Assembly (NCBI GenBank): GCA_009773555.1
Contig: WSXZ01000001.1
Coordinates: forward strand, 1 to 61,775
Direction: 5' to 3'
Origin: Methylocystaceae bacterium
GTDB lineage: Bacteria; Pseudomonadota; Alphaproteobacteria; Rhizobiales; Beijerinckiaceae
DNA: 61,775 nucleotides
The position numbers and the translations under genes were made by a program. Positions within the stretch are counted from its first letter, which is position 1. Every line of letters begins with the position of its first letter. Positions 20,855-30,484 of this stretch are shown here, piece by piece. Under the pieces are notes generated by a model. That model worked only from the letters and a program-made list of their open reading frames with translations, was not told the DNA's origin and did no database searches.

Positions 20855-22102
20855 TCAGAATCGATCGGCCCGATAGGGCGTGGGATCGATGAAGGGCTGT
20901 TCGCCCGTCATCATATCGGCGAGGAGCCGGCCGGAAACCGGCCCAAGCGTCAGCCCATGATGCGCATGGCCGAAATCGAACCATAGGCCGCGATGACGCG
21001 GCGCCGGACCGACGATCGGCAGCATGTCCGGCAGGCAGGGCCGCGCCCCGCGCCAGGGTTCGGGGTCGAGCCGTTCGGCGAGCGGAAACAATCGCCTCGC
21101 CGTCGGTTCGCAAACCTCGATCTGCACCGGCGTCGGCGGCGCGTCGCGGCGGGCGAATTCGGCGCCGCTTGTCAGCCGGACGCCGCGGCGCATCGGCGCC
21201 AAAAGATAACCGAAGTCGGCGTCGAGGATCGGATGATTGAGCTTTGCGCCGTCCTTCGCGGCGTAATGCATATGGTAGCCGCGCTTCCAGCCGAGCGGAA
21301 TGCGATAGCCGAGCGGCCCGTAGACGGCGTCCGACCAGGGGCCGAGCGCCACAACCGCCGCGCCGGCGACGAGCGGCCCTTGCGCGGCCTCGACGCGCCA
21401 GCGCCCGTCCGCTTCTTGCAAGAGGCTGCGCGCGTCTCCTGAGAGCAGATGGCCGCCACGCGAGACGAAGAGATCGGCATAGGCTTTCGACAGAGCCGCA
21501 GGATCGATGATTGCGGCGGTGTCACGGTAATGGATACCGCCCATGATCGGGGCGAGATCGGGCTCCAGCGCCGCGACCGCGGCCGAGTCGAGCGTATCGA
21601 TATTGAGATCATAGGCGCGCAGCCGTTCGGCGTCGGCGAGGCCGGCGGCGAGAGTCTCCTCGCTGCGATGCAGCTTGATCCACCCGGTTCTGCGCAACAG
21701 CTCGCCGGCGCCTGCCTGCTGGATCAGCGCCTCATGCTCGCTCAGGCTGTGTTCGATCAGCGGGCGCCGCGCTTCGATATTCCGCTGCACCCTCTCTGGC
21801 GCGCTCTCGCGCCAATAGCGCAAGAGCCAAGGCCCCACCGACGGCATCGCCGAGACGTGATAACGCGCCTCCGGCAGAAGGTTCAGCGCATATTTGATAA
21901 GTTTCGCCGGATCGCGCGGGAATAGATAGGGGATGAGCGAAGAACGTTCGATCAGGCCGGCGTTGCCGAAGCTCGTCTCCTGTCCCACGGCGCCGGCGCG
22001 ATCGATGAGCGCGACGTCACGCCCGCGCGCCTGCAAATGCAGCGCGGCGCTGACGCCGACGATTCCGGCGCCAAGAACGATGACGTCGGTGGTCTGCTGC
22101 AT
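20855..22102 (-). CDS. FAD-dependent oxidoreductase, D-amino acid dehydrogenase (DadA)-like
   Basis: The 415-residue protein has an N-terminal Rossmann FAD-binding motif (VIVLGAGIVGVSAALHL) and the overall DAO fold. It ends with the FAD-binding C-terminal strand LWFDFGHAHHGLTLGPVSGRLLADM. RPCLPDMLPIVGPAP before it is characteristic of DadA-type enzymes, which oxidise D-amino acids to 2-oxo acids and pass electrons to the respiratory chain. Related proteins act on other amines, so the substrate is open. No alanine racemase gene is adjacent. ATG 22102 is preceded by ccggagag; 24 further residues upstream are not family-like. Confidence 0.87.
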   Translation of the reverse strand: MQQTTDVIVLGAGIVGVSAALHLQARGRDVALIDRAGAVGQETSFGNAGLIERSSLIPYLFPRDPAKLIKYALNLLPEARYHVSAMPSVGPWLLRYWRESAPERVQRNIEARRPLIEHSLSEHEALIQQAGAGELLRRTGWIKLHRSEETLAAGLADAERLRAYDLNIDTLDSAAVAALEPDLAPIMGGIHYRDTAAIIDPAALSKAYADLFVSRGGHLLSGDARSLLQEADGRWRVEAAQGPLVAGAAVVALGPWSDAVYGPLGYRIPLGWKRGYHMHYAAKDGAKLNHPILDADFGYLLAPMRRGVRLTSGAEFARRDAPPTPVQIEVCEPTARRLFPLAERLDPEPWRGARPCLPDMLPIVGPAPRHRGLWFDFGHAHHGLTLGPVSGRLLADMMTGEQPFIDPTPYRADRF

Positions 22103-22243
22103 AAGACTCTCCGGAAAAGCGGCATATCGCGGGGGCGGGCGAAGGTCACGCGGGCGTTCGTTTATCCGCAGCAATATTTCGGCCAGACGGAGCGGTGCGC
22201 GGACAGTCTCAGTGTCCCCTCTGTCTAGTCCGCGCGTGATCCC

Positions 22244-23212
22244 TCATCGAGGCGTTGCGGGACGAATAGCTACGACGACGGGCAGGCCCCACATGTCGCC
22301 CCCTGGAACGAGCGGCTGCAACAGCCGAATGTCGCCATCCTTGGCCTGCACCTCCATCGACCCGCAATGGCGGCGACGAAAATCGCCAAGCGCGATCGCC
22401 TGACAGGAGACGGGGCCGCCGTCGAGATTGAGCGCGAGTTTCAAATCGAGCGGCGCCGCCCGCAGCAGCGCCGCGAGTTTTTCCAGCGTGAGCAGCGCAT
22501 CCTCGCTCGTGCCGACGACAATGCGGCCGGCGCGGTCCTCGCCGAGGAAGGTGCGGCTTGCAAGCCATTGGGAGGGCGTGGCGCGGCTCGCCCCGGTCTC
22601 GTCGAGCAGCAGCGGATAGGAGACGAGCGCATTGTCGGCGCCGGCGAATGCGCTGCGCCAATCCTTTTCCTTGAGATCGACGAGTTGGGCGTGGCCGGGC
22701 GCGGCGACGAAAGCGCCGTGGACGCCGACATAATCGGCGGGTCCGAGATCGACGCCCTCGCTGCGGAAGGGCGTGTCGGGCTCGCCCTTCTGGCCGAAAT
22801 AGCTGCCGTTGATGACGAGCGTCGCGTGAAGATCGCGCATCCAATCGTCGAGGTGGCGATTGCCGCTAGGGTCGCTGTGGACGGAAAAGCGCCAAAGCTT
22901 CGGGTCGACGCGGGTGAGGAACAGCCTGTCCGCTTCTTTTCCCTCGACGAGAACCGGCATTTCGGCGGTCTCGAAGCCCGGCGCGCGCGCCGTCCAGCGG
23001 ATTTCGCCCGGCTCCGGCTTAAAATCATGCGCGAGGGCGTAGCGCACGCTCTGGGTGAGGCGGGAGTCGAGGGCGCCGATCGAGACCCAGATTGAGGCTC
23101 CCCGCCGCAGAACGGCGTTGAGGCCGTAGCTGCCATTTCGCCAATAGACGGCGCCGAGAACGGTGACGATCGTGAGAACAAAGAGAAGAATCGCCGCGAA
23201 TATCTTGCGCAT
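22244..23212 (-). CDS. Phosphodiester glycosidase family protein (NAGPA / DUF2233)
   Basis: The 322-residue protein has one N-terminal membrane helix or uncleaved signal (about 4-24) and an extracytoplasmic domain. The motifs ATLVINGSYFG, ALNLDGGPVSC and the closing PVVVAIRP belong to the phosphodiester glycosidase family, which includes the mammalian enzyme that uncovers mannose-6-phosphate. Several bacterial members sit in the periplasm and may act on wall-linked sugars. The natural substrate here is unknown and no neighbour suggests one. The protein looks complete. Confidence 0.85.
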   Translation of the reverse strand: MRKIFAAILLFVLTIVTVLGAVYWRNGSYGLNAVLRRGASIWVSIGALDSRLTQSVRYALAHDFKPEPGEIRWTARAPGFETAEMPVLVEGKEADRLFLTRVDPKLWRFSVHSDPSGNRHLDDWMRDLHATLVINGSYFGQKGEPDTPFRSEGVDLGPADYVGVHGAFVAAPGHAQLVDLKEKDWRSAFAGADNALVSYPLLLDETGASRATPSQWLASRTFLGEDRAGRIVVGTSEDALLTLEKLAALLRAAPLDLKLALNLDGGPVSCQAIALGDFRRRHCGSMEVQAKDGDIRLLQPLVPGGDMWGLPVVVAIRPATPR

Positions 23213-23418
23213 GTGCGCCTCCTATGCGTGCTTCATGTTCGAGGTTTGCGGCTTTTTCGGCGCCTGTTTCGTGCGCCTCATGTCGCGGTTTATTCACCAG
23301 GAAGACGGAAGGACAGGAAGGAATGACGTCCCTTCACTCCGCACGCGGAAGGGCCTAAACGATCCTCTTCCCGCAGACCTGGCTGCGCCGAGACTTTTCA
23401 AAAAGGACGCTCGAGCAC

Positions 23419-24762
23419 ATGATCCCCCGCTATTCCAGACCCGAGATGACCGTGATTTGGGAGCCGCAGACGCGGTTTCGCATCTGGTTCGAGATCGAGG
23501 CCTATGCCTGCGACGCGCTCGCCGAGATCGGCGTCATCCCGCGGGAGAGCGCCAAGGCGATCTGGGACAAAGCGGATTTCGTCACCTTCGACGTCGCGCG
23601 GATCGACGAGATCGAACGGGTGACGAAGCATGACGTAATCGCCTTTTTGACCCATCTCGCCGAATTCATCGGCGCCGAGTCGCGCTTCGTGCATCAGGGC
23701 ATGACGTCTTCCGACGTGCTCGACACCTGTCTTGCCGTGCAACTGTCGCGCGCCGCGGATCTGCTGATCGCCGACGTCGACGCGCTGCTGTCGGCGCTCA
23801 AGACGCGCGCTTTTGAGCACAAATACACGCCGACGATCGGACGCTCGCACGGCATTCACGCCGAGCCGACGACGTTCGGGCTGAAACTGGCGCAGGCCTA
23901 TGCAGAGTTCACGCGGGCGCGCGCGCGGCTCGTCGAGGCGCGCAGGGAAATTGCGACCTGCGCGATTTCGGGCGCCGTCGGCACTTTCGCCAATATTGAT
24001 CCGCGCGTCGAAGACTATGTGGCGCATAAGATGGGACTGACCGTCGAGCCGATCTCGACGCAGGTCATTCCGCGCGACCGCCACGCGGCGTTTTTTGCGA
24101 CGCTCGCCGTCGTTGCGTCTTCCGTCGAACGGCTGTCCATCGAAATTCGCCATCTTCAGCGTACCGAGGTTCTCGAGGCGGAGGAATATTTCTCGGCCGG
24201 GCAGAAGGGCTCTTCGGCGATGCCGCATAAGCGCAATCCGGTGCTGACCGAGAATCTGACGGGCCTCGCGCGGCTCGTGCGCGGCATGGCGATCCCCGCG
24301 ATGGAGAACGTCGCGCTCTGGCACGAGCGCGATATCTCGCATTCTTCGGTCGAGCGCATGATCGGGCCTGACGCGACGGTCACTCTCGACTTCGCGCTGG
24401 CGCGCTTGACGAGCGTCATCGACAATCTCGTCGTCTATCCCGAAAACATGCGCAAGAATCTAGAGAAGCTCGGCGGGCTCATTCATTCGCAGCGCGTGCT
24501 TCTGGCGCTCACGCAAAAAGGCGTCTCGCGCGAAGACGCCTATGCGATGGTGCAGCGAAACGCCATGCCTGTCTGGCATAGGGCGTTCGAAGGACGACCG
24601 TCGCAAGAAAATAATTTGGAAGGCGATTTCCGCACGCTGCTCGGGCACGACAAGGATGTGAGCGCGAAGCTGTCGGCGACGGAATTAGATGCGCTCTTTG
24701 ATCTCTCGTACCACTTCAAACATGTGGATACGATTTTCGCGCGCGTCTTTGGAGAGGCTTAG
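23419..24762 (+). CDS. purB: Adenylosuccinate lyase
   Basis: PurB cleaves fumarate from SAICAR and from adenylosuccinate, acting twice in purine synthesis. The 447-residue protein of the fumarase/aspartase superfamily has the signature GSSAMPHKRNPV, the catalytic-His segment GRSHGIHAEPTTFG and TSSDVLDT. It starts at MIPRYSRPEM, typical of alphaproteobacterial PurB. Its substrate SAICAR is upstream of AICAR, which PurH (37,989) and HisF (7,562) also handle. The 3' end overlaps the convergent DUF2721 gene by 47 bases. Confidence 0.97.
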   Translation: MIPRYSRPEMTVIWEPQTRFRIWFEIEAYACDALAEIGVIPRESAKAIWDKADFVTFDVARIDEIERVTKHDVIAFLTHLAEFIGAESRFVHQGMTSSDVLDTCLAVQLSRAADLLIADVDALLSALKTRAFEHKYTPTIGRSHGIHAEPTTFGLKLAQAYAEFTRARARLVEARREIATCAISGAVGTFANIDPRVEDYVAHKMGLTVEPISTQVIPRDRHAAFFATLAVVASSVERLSIEIRHLQRTEVLEAEEYFSAGQKGSSAMPHKRNPVLTENLTGLARLVRGMAIPAMENVALWHERDISHSSVERMIGPDATVTLDFALARLTSVIDNLVVYPENMRKNLEKLGGLIHSQRVLLALTQKGVSREDAYAMVQRNAMPVWHRAFEGRPSQENNLEGDFRTLLGHDKDVSAKLSATELDALFDLSYHFKHVDTIFARVFGEA

Positions 24763-25192
24763 CGCCGCCGCTAATCTCAATATATCCGAGCTGCAATTCT
24801 CTCGCGAAGGCGACCAGCGCGGCGGTGAAGAGCGCCATCGCCAGGGCGAACAGCAGCCCTGCGCCATACTCGTGGCGCACATGAAGGTAAGCCGCCCCGA
24901 AGCTGACGATGACGAGAATGCTCGTCACGATGCAGCTCGCCACGCCCCAGTAGATCGCGTAATGCATCAGCAGGCCGCGCTTTCTGAGGATCGGCAGTTC
25001 AGCTTTCAGATCGACTTGCGCCGCGCTGTCGCCGTCCGTCTGGACGATGGTTCTCGCACGATCGATGATGCGGTCCAATCGTGAGACGAGGACGGCCAAG
25101 AGCTGCGCCTCGGCTGCGAGCAAGAAGGCTGGACCGGTGACCTGTGAGATCACAGTGGAAAGCTGTTCGATCGAGGGCGTGTTGATGAGCAT
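24716..25192 (-). CDS. DUF2721 family membrane protein
   Basis: The 158-residue protein shows the DUF2721 pattern: a short N-terminal helix (IEQLSTVISQVTGPAFLLAAEAQLL), then SRLDRIIDRARTI, then two transmembrane helices (about 78-102 and 110-130), then a short tail. The function is unknown. ATG 25192 fits the family start; an in-frame ATG at 25285 would add 31 unlike residues and overlap the upstream ATPase gene. The last 47 bases are shared with the end of purB on the other strand, an unusually long convergent overlap for conserved genes. Confidence 0.8.
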   Translation of the reverse strand: MLINTPSIEQLSTVISQVTGPAFLLAAEAQLLAVLVSRLDRIIDRARTIVQTDGDSAAQVDLKAELPILRKRGLLMHYAIYWGVASCIVTSILVIVSFGAAYLHVRHEYGAGLLFALAMALFTAALVAFARELQLGYIEISGGAKPLQRRARKSYPHV

Positions 25193-25263
25193 GAGGGTCT
25201 CAGAGCATGAGGTCTGCATGAGGTCCAGCGCAATTCCGATTAGGCGCGCCCGCCAGTCAAGCG

Positions 25264-26418
25264 TTACCGTGACGGCCAGCGCCATTTTGGCGACTCATGT
25301 TCGGGCGCGAGCGTCTCGCCCAGACGCTTCTCTAGCGCGATTTCGACGCAACCATCGTCCTTTCTCAGTTCCGAGACCAATTTGGCCGAGTGCGACACGA
25401 CGAACAGCTGCGTCTCGTTGGAAACCTTGCGCATCAGCCGCGCCAGCGCGCCGATGAGATTGGGATGGAGGCTCGCTTCAGGTTCGTTGAACACCATCAG
25501 CGGCGGCGGGCGCGGCGTCAGCAGCGCAGCGACGAGCAGCAGATAGCGCAGCGTGCCTTCCGAGAGTTCCGCGGCGCGTAGCGGCCGAAGCAAACCGTGC
25601 TGACGCATCAGCGTCTCCACGTAACCGTCCGATGTCGAAATATTGATTGTGCTGGATGGAAAGGCGTCGTCGATGGTCTCTCCCAGGCCGTCCGCGTCGC
25701 CAACTTCCAAAATGGTTGCGAGCGCCGCCGCGAGGTCTGCGCCGTCATTCGAGAGCGCGGGGGTGAAGGTGCCGATCTGCGGGCGTCGCGCCGGCGCCTC
25801 GCGGTCGGCGCGCAAATTGTCATAGAAGCGCCAGCGCCGCACCGTCTCCCGCAAGATTGAGAGGTCATAGGCTTCGCGCAGGTCGGCGCAGTGCGTCATC
25901 ATGCTGTCGACGCCGGCGAGTGAAGCCGCGGCCTGCCGCCATTCGCCGTTTTCCCCGCGAATGCGTGCGCTCGGTCCCCGGCGCTCGGCGAAAAGATTAG
26001 CATGGCCGAGATGTTCTCCGGTCCATTGCGCCTCGAGCTTGATCTGCGGATCGAGCGGGAATGCCTCCGTCGCATTGGAAGTTGGACCGAGGTCGATCGC
26101 ATAACCATAGGTCTTTGAAGCGAAGCCGAGCTTCAGCGCCTTTCGCGACTGGCGCGCCAACGGCTCTATCGGAGTTTCGCCCGCTTTCATGGCCCGGGAG
26201 AATTTCTCTGGCCCGGCCCAAAGCGTCGAATTCAGTCCGCCCTCCCGGGCAAGGGACTGGACGATGCGTCCCTGCGCAACATCGGCGAGAAGGCGGAGTG
26301 CGCGATAAAGGCTGGATTTGCCGGCGCCGTTGGCGCCAGTCACGATGGTGAGACGCCCCGGCGCAAGGACCAGATCGCGGATGGATCGATAGCCTGATAT
26401 TGCGAGCCGCGTGATCAC
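25264..26418 (-). CDS. AAA family ATPase, RecF/SMC-like single-chain type
   Basis: The 384-residue protein starts ITRLAISGYRSIRDL, the typical first strand of RecF/OLD-like ATPases. It has the P-loop TGANGAGKSSLYRAL at about 27-41, an ABC-type signature region (ELSEGTLRYLLLVAALL), Walker B with catalytic Glu (LMVFNEPEASLHP) and the His switch FVVSHSAK. It has no TOPRIM nuclease domain, so it is not an OLD nuclease. COG4637-like proteins of this kind are of unknown role; many sit in defence systems, but no partner is evident here. GTG 26418 with ggagg eight bases before it decides the start. Confidence 0.85.
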   Translation of the reverse strand: MITRLAISGYRSIRDLVLAPGRLTIVTGANGAGKSSLYRALRLLADVAQGRIVQSLAREGGLNSTLWAGPEKFSRAMKAGETPIEPLARQSRKALKLGFASKTYGYAIDLGPTSNATEAFPLDPQIKLEAQWTGEHLGHANLFAERRGPSARIRGENGEWRQAAASLAGVDSMMTHCADLREAYDLSILRETVRRWRFYDNLRADREAPARRPQIGTFTPALSNDGADLAAALATILEVGDADGLGETIDDAFPSSTINISTSDGYVETLMRQHGLLRPLRAAELSEGTLRYLLLVAALLTPRPPPLMVFNEPEASLHPNLIGALARLMRKVSNETQLFVVSHSAKLVSELRKDDGCVEIALEKRLGETLAPEHESPKWRWPSR

Positions 26419-26510
26419 GGAGCCTCCATTGGCGCGAATATCCGATGGACGGGCGTGCAGGGGCAATGGCCGCCCTTCCAATAGGGAGCGCAAAGCCTTA
26501 AAGAGCGGGC

Positions 26511-27626
26511 ATGATCTGGCTTATCTTCGCCTTACTGACCGGCGCTGCGGTGATGGCGGTGCTGGCGCCGCTCGCCATGCGGAATGGGGCGCGGGATGAA
26601 AGCGCCGCCGACGTCGCCTTTTTCGAGGAGCAGATCGCTGAAATCGAGCGCGACCGCGCCGAAGGGCGTCTCGACGCGCCGGACGCTGACGCCGCGAAGA
26701 CCGAGGCGGCGCGCCGACTGTTGCGCGCGGAAGCTGCGCCAAAGGCGCGGGTCGTCTCCTCGCGCAAACTCGCGCTCGGCGCGGCCCTCGCCGCCATCGT
26801 GGTCATCCCCGCCGTCGCGCTGACGCTTTATGCGCGGCTCGGCCATTCCGACATGCCGGACATGCCGCTGACGGCGCGGCTAGACTCCGCGCCGGACCGC
26901 AACGACCTCTCCGGCGCCGTCGCCCGCATCGAACAGCATTTGCGCGAGCATCCCGAAGACGGCCGCGGCTTCGAAGTCATCGCGCCATATTTGCTGCGCA
27001 CGGGCCGCGGAGAAGACGCCGTCCACGCCTATTCCGAAGCGCTGCGACTTTTGGGCGCAACCGCGGCGCGGCACGCGGCGCTCGGAGAAGCGCGCGTCGT
27101 CGTCGCTCAAGGCGCGGTGACGCCGCAAGCCAGGAAGGATTTCGAGGCGGCGCTCGCGCTCGACGCGGCGGCGCCCGAGGCGCAGTATTACCTCGGCGTG
27201 GCGGCCGCGCAGGCCGGCGAGAAGGACAAGGCGATCGCCATCTTTTCCAAGATGGCTGCTGACGCGCCGGCCGACGCCGCTTATCTGAAGGCGGTCAACG
27301 CCCAGCTCGCCATTCTGCGAGGCGAAGCAAGCGCGCCGGTCGTCGCGCGCGGGCCGTCGAGCGAGCAGGGTAAAGCGATCGCGGCGATGCCCGCCGATCA
27401 GCGTCAGGAGATGATCCGCGGCATGGTGGATCGTCTTGCCTCGCGGCTCGAGTCCAAGGGCGACGACGTCGAGGGATGGCTAAAGCTCATCCGCGCCTAT
27501 AGCGTCCTGGCGGAGACCGAGAAGGCCAAAAAGGCCGTGACCGACGCGCGCAAGGCGCTCGCCAGCAAGCAGGGCGACATGGCTCGCATCGAGGCGCTGG
27601 CGAAAGAGCTGAATATCGGAGGCTAG
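26511..27626 (+). CDS. ccmI: Cytochrome c biogenesis protein CcmI
   Basis: CcmI holds apocytochrome c for the heme-ligation complex. The 371-residue protein has two N-terminal transmembrane helices (about 2-20 and 86-108) separated by a cytoplasmic loop with a Glu/Arg-rich heptad-like stretch (VAFFEEQIAEIERDRAEGRLD), and then a periplasmic TPR domain that binds the C-terminal helix of apocytochrome. It heads the ccmI-ccmE-ccmF-ccmH run. The start ATG follows a weak purine site and lies 93 bases from the divergent ATPase gene. Confidence 0.95.
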   Translation: MIWLIFALLTGAAVMAVLAPLAMRNGARDESAADVAFFEEQIAEIERDRAEGRLDAPDADAAKTEAARRLLRAEAAPKARVVSSRKLALGAALAAIVVIPAVALTLYARLGHSDMPDMPLTARLDSAPDRNDLSGAVARIEQHLREHPEDGRGFEVIAPYLLRTGRGEDAVHAYSEALRLLGATAARHAALGEARVVVAQGAVTPQARKDFEAALALDAAAPEAQYYLGVAAAQAGEKDKAIAIFSKMAADAPADAAYLKAVNAQLAILRGEASAPVVARGPSSEQGKAIAAMPADQRQEMIRGMVDRLASRLESKGDDVEGWLKLIRAYSVLAETEKAKKAVTDARKALASKQGDMARIEALAKELNIGG

Positions 27627-27683
27627 ACGTTTCGCCTCTTTACGAGAGCGGCCCTGCGGGGCCGTATGGGAGCGTTCTGGATA

Positions 27684-28121
27684 ATGACGCGTAAGGGAAA
27701 GCGGCTGACGTTGATTGCCGGAGCAATGGCCGTTCTCGGCGTCGCCGCCGGGCTTATGCTGTTCGCGCTGCGTGACAATATCGTGTTCTTCTACACGCCC
27801 TCGGAGCTTGCGAAGAAGCAAACGGCCTCCGGCGCGCGGCTGCGCATCGGCGGTCTGGTGAAGGAAGGCACGGTGGTCAAGAATGGCCAAGATGTGCGCT
27901 TCACCGTCACCGACAAGACGAGCGATCTCACAGTGTCCTACACAGGCCTGCTGCCGGATCTCTTCCGCGAAGGGCAGGGCGTCGTCGTTGACGGCGTGCT
28001 GCAGCCCTCCGGCGGCTTTCGCGCCGACAGCGTGCTGGCCAAGCACGATGAACGCTACATGCCGCGCGACGTCGCCGACGCGTTGAAGAAGCAGGGCGTC
28101 TGGCAGGGAGAGACGAAGTGA
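27684..28121 (+). CDS. ccmE: Cytochrome c-type biogenesis protein CcmE (heme chaperone)
   Basis: CcmE carries heme covalently in the periplasm and hands it to CcmF/CcmH. The 145-residue protein has a basic start, one membrane anchor (about 8-29), and an OB-fold domain ending in the heme-binding motif [10 protein letters not shown] with His121 and Tyr125. ATG 27684 matches the family start and has gggagc upstream; an in-frame ATG six codons earlier is possible. It would normally be followed closely by ccmF, but a family B repeat of about 145 bases intervenes. Confidence 0.96.
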   Translation: MTRKGKRLTLIAGAMAVLGVAAGLMLFALRDNIVFFYTPSELAKKQTASGARLRIGGLVKEGTVVKNGQDVRFTVTDKTSDLTVSYTGLLPDLFREGQGVVVDGVLQPSGGFRADSVLAKHDERYMPRDVADALKKQGVWQGETK

Positions 28122-28150
28122 GCGTGCGCGCGCCTCAAGAAAGTTCGCGT

Positions 28151-28294
28151 CAACCCTCTCCCATCGGGAGAGGGTGGCCGCGCAGCGGCCGGGAGAGGGG
28201 TTACGGCGCTGAACGTCAGGGCGGCGAAAGACGCAGAAGACTCTTGCCCCTCACCCCGGTCCTTCGGACCGACCCTCTCCCCTTGGGAGAGGGT
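28151..28294. repeat. Nested palindromic repeat, family B, between ccmE and ccmF
   Basis: It has two hairpin halves. The left reads ccctctcccatcgggagaggg followed by a ggccgcgcagcggcc stem and gggagagggg. The right reads cccctcaccccggtccttcg and on to ccctctccccttgggagaggg. The outer arms are complementary (ccctctccc facing gggagaggg). The unit ends 17 bases before the ccmF start codon. Confidence 0.85.
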
Positions 28295-28311
28295 ATTGTC
28301 GCGAGCCTCGC

Positions 28312-30279
28312 ATGATCGTTGAAACCGGACATTACGCGCTTGTCCTGGCGCTGGCGCTGGCGTTGGCGCAATTCGTCATTCCTTTCATCGGCGCGCGCTT
28401 GAATGACGCCGCGCTCATGCGCGTCGCGCGCCCCGCGGCGATCACGCAATTCCTGTTCGTCGCGCTCTCCTATGGCGCGCTGACATATGCGCATGTCGTT
28501 TCCGACTTCTCGCTCGTCAACGTGATCGAGAACTCGCACTCGCTGAAGCCCTTCATCTATAAAATCTCCGGCGTCTGGGGAAACCACGAAGGCTCGATGC
28601 TTCTGTGGGTGCTCGTTCTCTCGCTGTGCGGCGCGCTGATCGCAGTTTTCTCGGCGTCGATGCCCGACAGGCTGCGCGCCGACGCGCTCGCCGTGCAGGG
28701 GCTGCTCGGCGCGGCCTTTGTTCTTTTCATTCTGCTCACCTCAAATCCGTTCGCGCGCGTCGCGCCGGCGCCGTGGGAGGGCCGCGACCTCAACCCGATC
28801 CTGCAGGACCCGGGCCTCGCGATCCATCCGCCGCTGCTCTATCTCGGCTATGTCGGCTTTTCGATCGTGTTCTCTTTCGCCGCCGCCGCGCTCATTGGCG
28901 GACGCATCGACGCCGGCTGGGCGCGCGTCATTCGCCCTTGGACTCTCTTCGCCTGGATCGCGCTGACGCTCGGCATCGCCATGGGGTCGTACTGGGCCTA
29001 TTACACGCTCGGCTGGGGCGGCTTCTGGTTCTGGGACCCGGTCGAGAACGCGTCGCTGATGCCCTGGATCGCCGGCACGGCGCTCGTGCACAGCGCCGCC
29101 GTGATGGAGAAGCGTGAGGCGCTCAAGGTCTGGACGATCTTTCTCGCGATCCTCGCCTTCTCGCTGTCGCTGCTTGGCACCTTCCTGGTGCGCTCCGGCG
29201 TGCTGACGTCGGTGCATGCCTTCGCGAGCGATCCCGACCGCGGCGTGTTCATTCTGGCCATTCTCGTCTTCTTTATCGGCGGCGCGCTCGCGCTCTTCGC
29301 GCTGCGGGCCGGCGCGCTGCCCGTGGGCGGCCTGTTTTCGCCGATCTCACGGGAAGGCGCGCTCGTCCTCAACAATCTGCTGCTTTCGGCGTGCTGCGCC
29401 ACCGTCGTCGTCGGGACGCTTTATCCGCTGGGACTCGAAGCGATCACCGGCGAGAAGATTTCCGTCGGCGCGCCGTTCTTCAACACCGTGCTGATCCCAA
29501 TCGCGCTGCCGCTCGCCTTGTTGATGCCGATCGGCCAGATGCTCTCCTGGAAGCGCGGCGATCTCGCCGCCGCTTTGCAGCGGCTGCGCATCGCCTTCAT
29601 TGTCGGCGTCGTCGCGACGGCGGCTTTCGGCGCCTGGTACGGAACGCCCTTCCTCTCCATCGTTACCGCCGGCGTCGCGATCTATCTCGTCATCGGCGCT
29701 TTGAGCGATCTCGCGCTGCGCGTGCGGGGGAGCTCGGGGCGCGCGAGCCTGAAGCGGCTCGCCGGGCTGCCGCTCTCCGTCTTCGGCACGTCGATCGCCC
29801 ACGCCGGCATGGGGCTGACGCTGCTTGGTCTTGCCGCCACGGGCTGGGGCGTCGAAACCATCGTCGCGATGAAGCCTTCGAGCTTCTACGACGTCGGTCC
29901 CTATCAGATCGGCATCGACTCCGTTTCCCCGCGCCAGGGGCCGAATTATTCGGAAGTCTACGCGGTGATGGCGGCGCGCAAGGACGGCGCGACGCTCGCG
30001 ACGATCGAACCGGCCAAGCGCTTCTATCAGGCGCGGCGCATGGCGCGCTCGGAGGCCGGAATCGTCACGCTGGGGCTCGGGCAGGTCTATGCGGCGATCG
30101 GCGACTCGCACGAGGACGGAACGGTCGACGCGCGGCTGTACTGGAAGCCGCTCGTGACGCTGATCTGGATCGGCGCGCTCATCATGGCCTTCGGCGGCGG
30201 GCTGTCGCTCGCGGACCGGCGCCTGCGCATCGGCGTCGCCCGCCGCGCCGCCGCTCCGGCCCTGGAGCCGGCCGAATGA
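28312..30279 (+). CDS. ccmF: Cytochrome c heme lyase subunit CcmF
   Basis: CcmF is the large integral-membrane core of the heme-ligation complex that attaches heme to the CXXCH motif of apocytochromes c. The 655-residue protein has about 15 transmembrane helices. The periplasmic heme-handling WWD domain reads GWGGFWFWDPVENAS at 234-248, and conserved His residues occur in IHPPLLYLGYVG (His172) and near residue 261. The length is typical. It lies between two family B repeats, so its translation is uncoupled from ccmE and ccmH, unlike the usual overlapping order. Confidence 0.97.
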   Translation: MIVETGHYALVLALALALAQFVIPFIGARLNDAALMRVARPAAITQFLFVALSYGALTYAHVVSDFSLVNVIENSHSLKPFIYKISGVWGNHEGSMLLWVLVLSLCGALIAVFSASMPDRLRADALAVQGLLGAAFVLFILLTSNPFARVAPAPWEGRDLNPILQDPGLAIHPPLLYLGYVGFSIVFSFAAAALIGGRIDAGWARVIRPWTLFAWIALTLGIAMGSYWAYYTLGWGGFWFWDPVENASLMPWIAGTALVHSAAVMEKREALKVWTIFLAILAFSLSLLGTFLVRSGVLTSVHAFASDPDRGVFILAILVFFIGGALALFALRAGALPVGGLFSPISREGALVLNNLLLSACCATVVVGTLYPLGLEAITGEKISVGAPFFNTVLIPIALPLALLMPIGQMLSWKRGDLAAALQRLRIAFIVGVVATAAFGAWYGTPFLSIVTAGVAIYLVIGALSDLALRVRGSSGRASLKRLAGLPLSVFGTSIAHAGMGLTLLGLAATGWGVETIVAMKPSSFYDVGPYQIGIDSVSPRQGPNYSEVYAVMAARKDGATLATIEPAKRFYQARRMARSEAGIVTLGLGQVYAAIGDSHEDGTVDARLYWKPLVTLIWIGALIMAFGGGLSLADRRLRIGVARRAAAPALEPAE

Positions 30280-30312
30280 GTAGACCTCTTGCGCCTGAAA
30301 TGGGTTTGCGCG

Positions 30313-30484
30313 TCCCTCTCCCAGGGGGAGAGGGTGGTCGCCGAAGGCGACCGGGTGAGGGGTGTCCCACTCGCCGGATGTTATGGACTGTTGTCATTGC
30401 TCAGTGTCTTGCTTCAAAGGGCGTCGTAACCCCTCACCCGACCCGGCTTCGCCGGGCCACCCTCTCCCTGTGGGAGAGGGGACG
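30313..30484. repeat. Nested palindromic repeat, family B, between ccmF and ccmH
   Basis: The outer arms are cgtccctctccca and tgggagaggggacg. Inner stems are ggtcgccgaaggcgacc on the left and cccggcttcgccggg on the right, with cccctcac facing gtgagggg. About 60 unique bases (30365-30425) lie in the centre, and this loop contains the ATG that I take as one possible ccmH start. The right end reads in frame into ccmH. Confidence 0.85.

Noticed and set aside
25264-26418. AAA ATPase as part of a two-gene defence system with the DUF2721 gene
   Set aside because: The ATPase has no TOPRIM or nuclease partner, and DUF2721 proteins are widespread housekeeping-type membrane proteins, so adjacency alone is not evidence.
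29391-30377. Upstream part of the long frame that ends in ccmH
   Set aside because: It lies within ccmF in a different phase; only the section from the repeat onward is CcmH-like.
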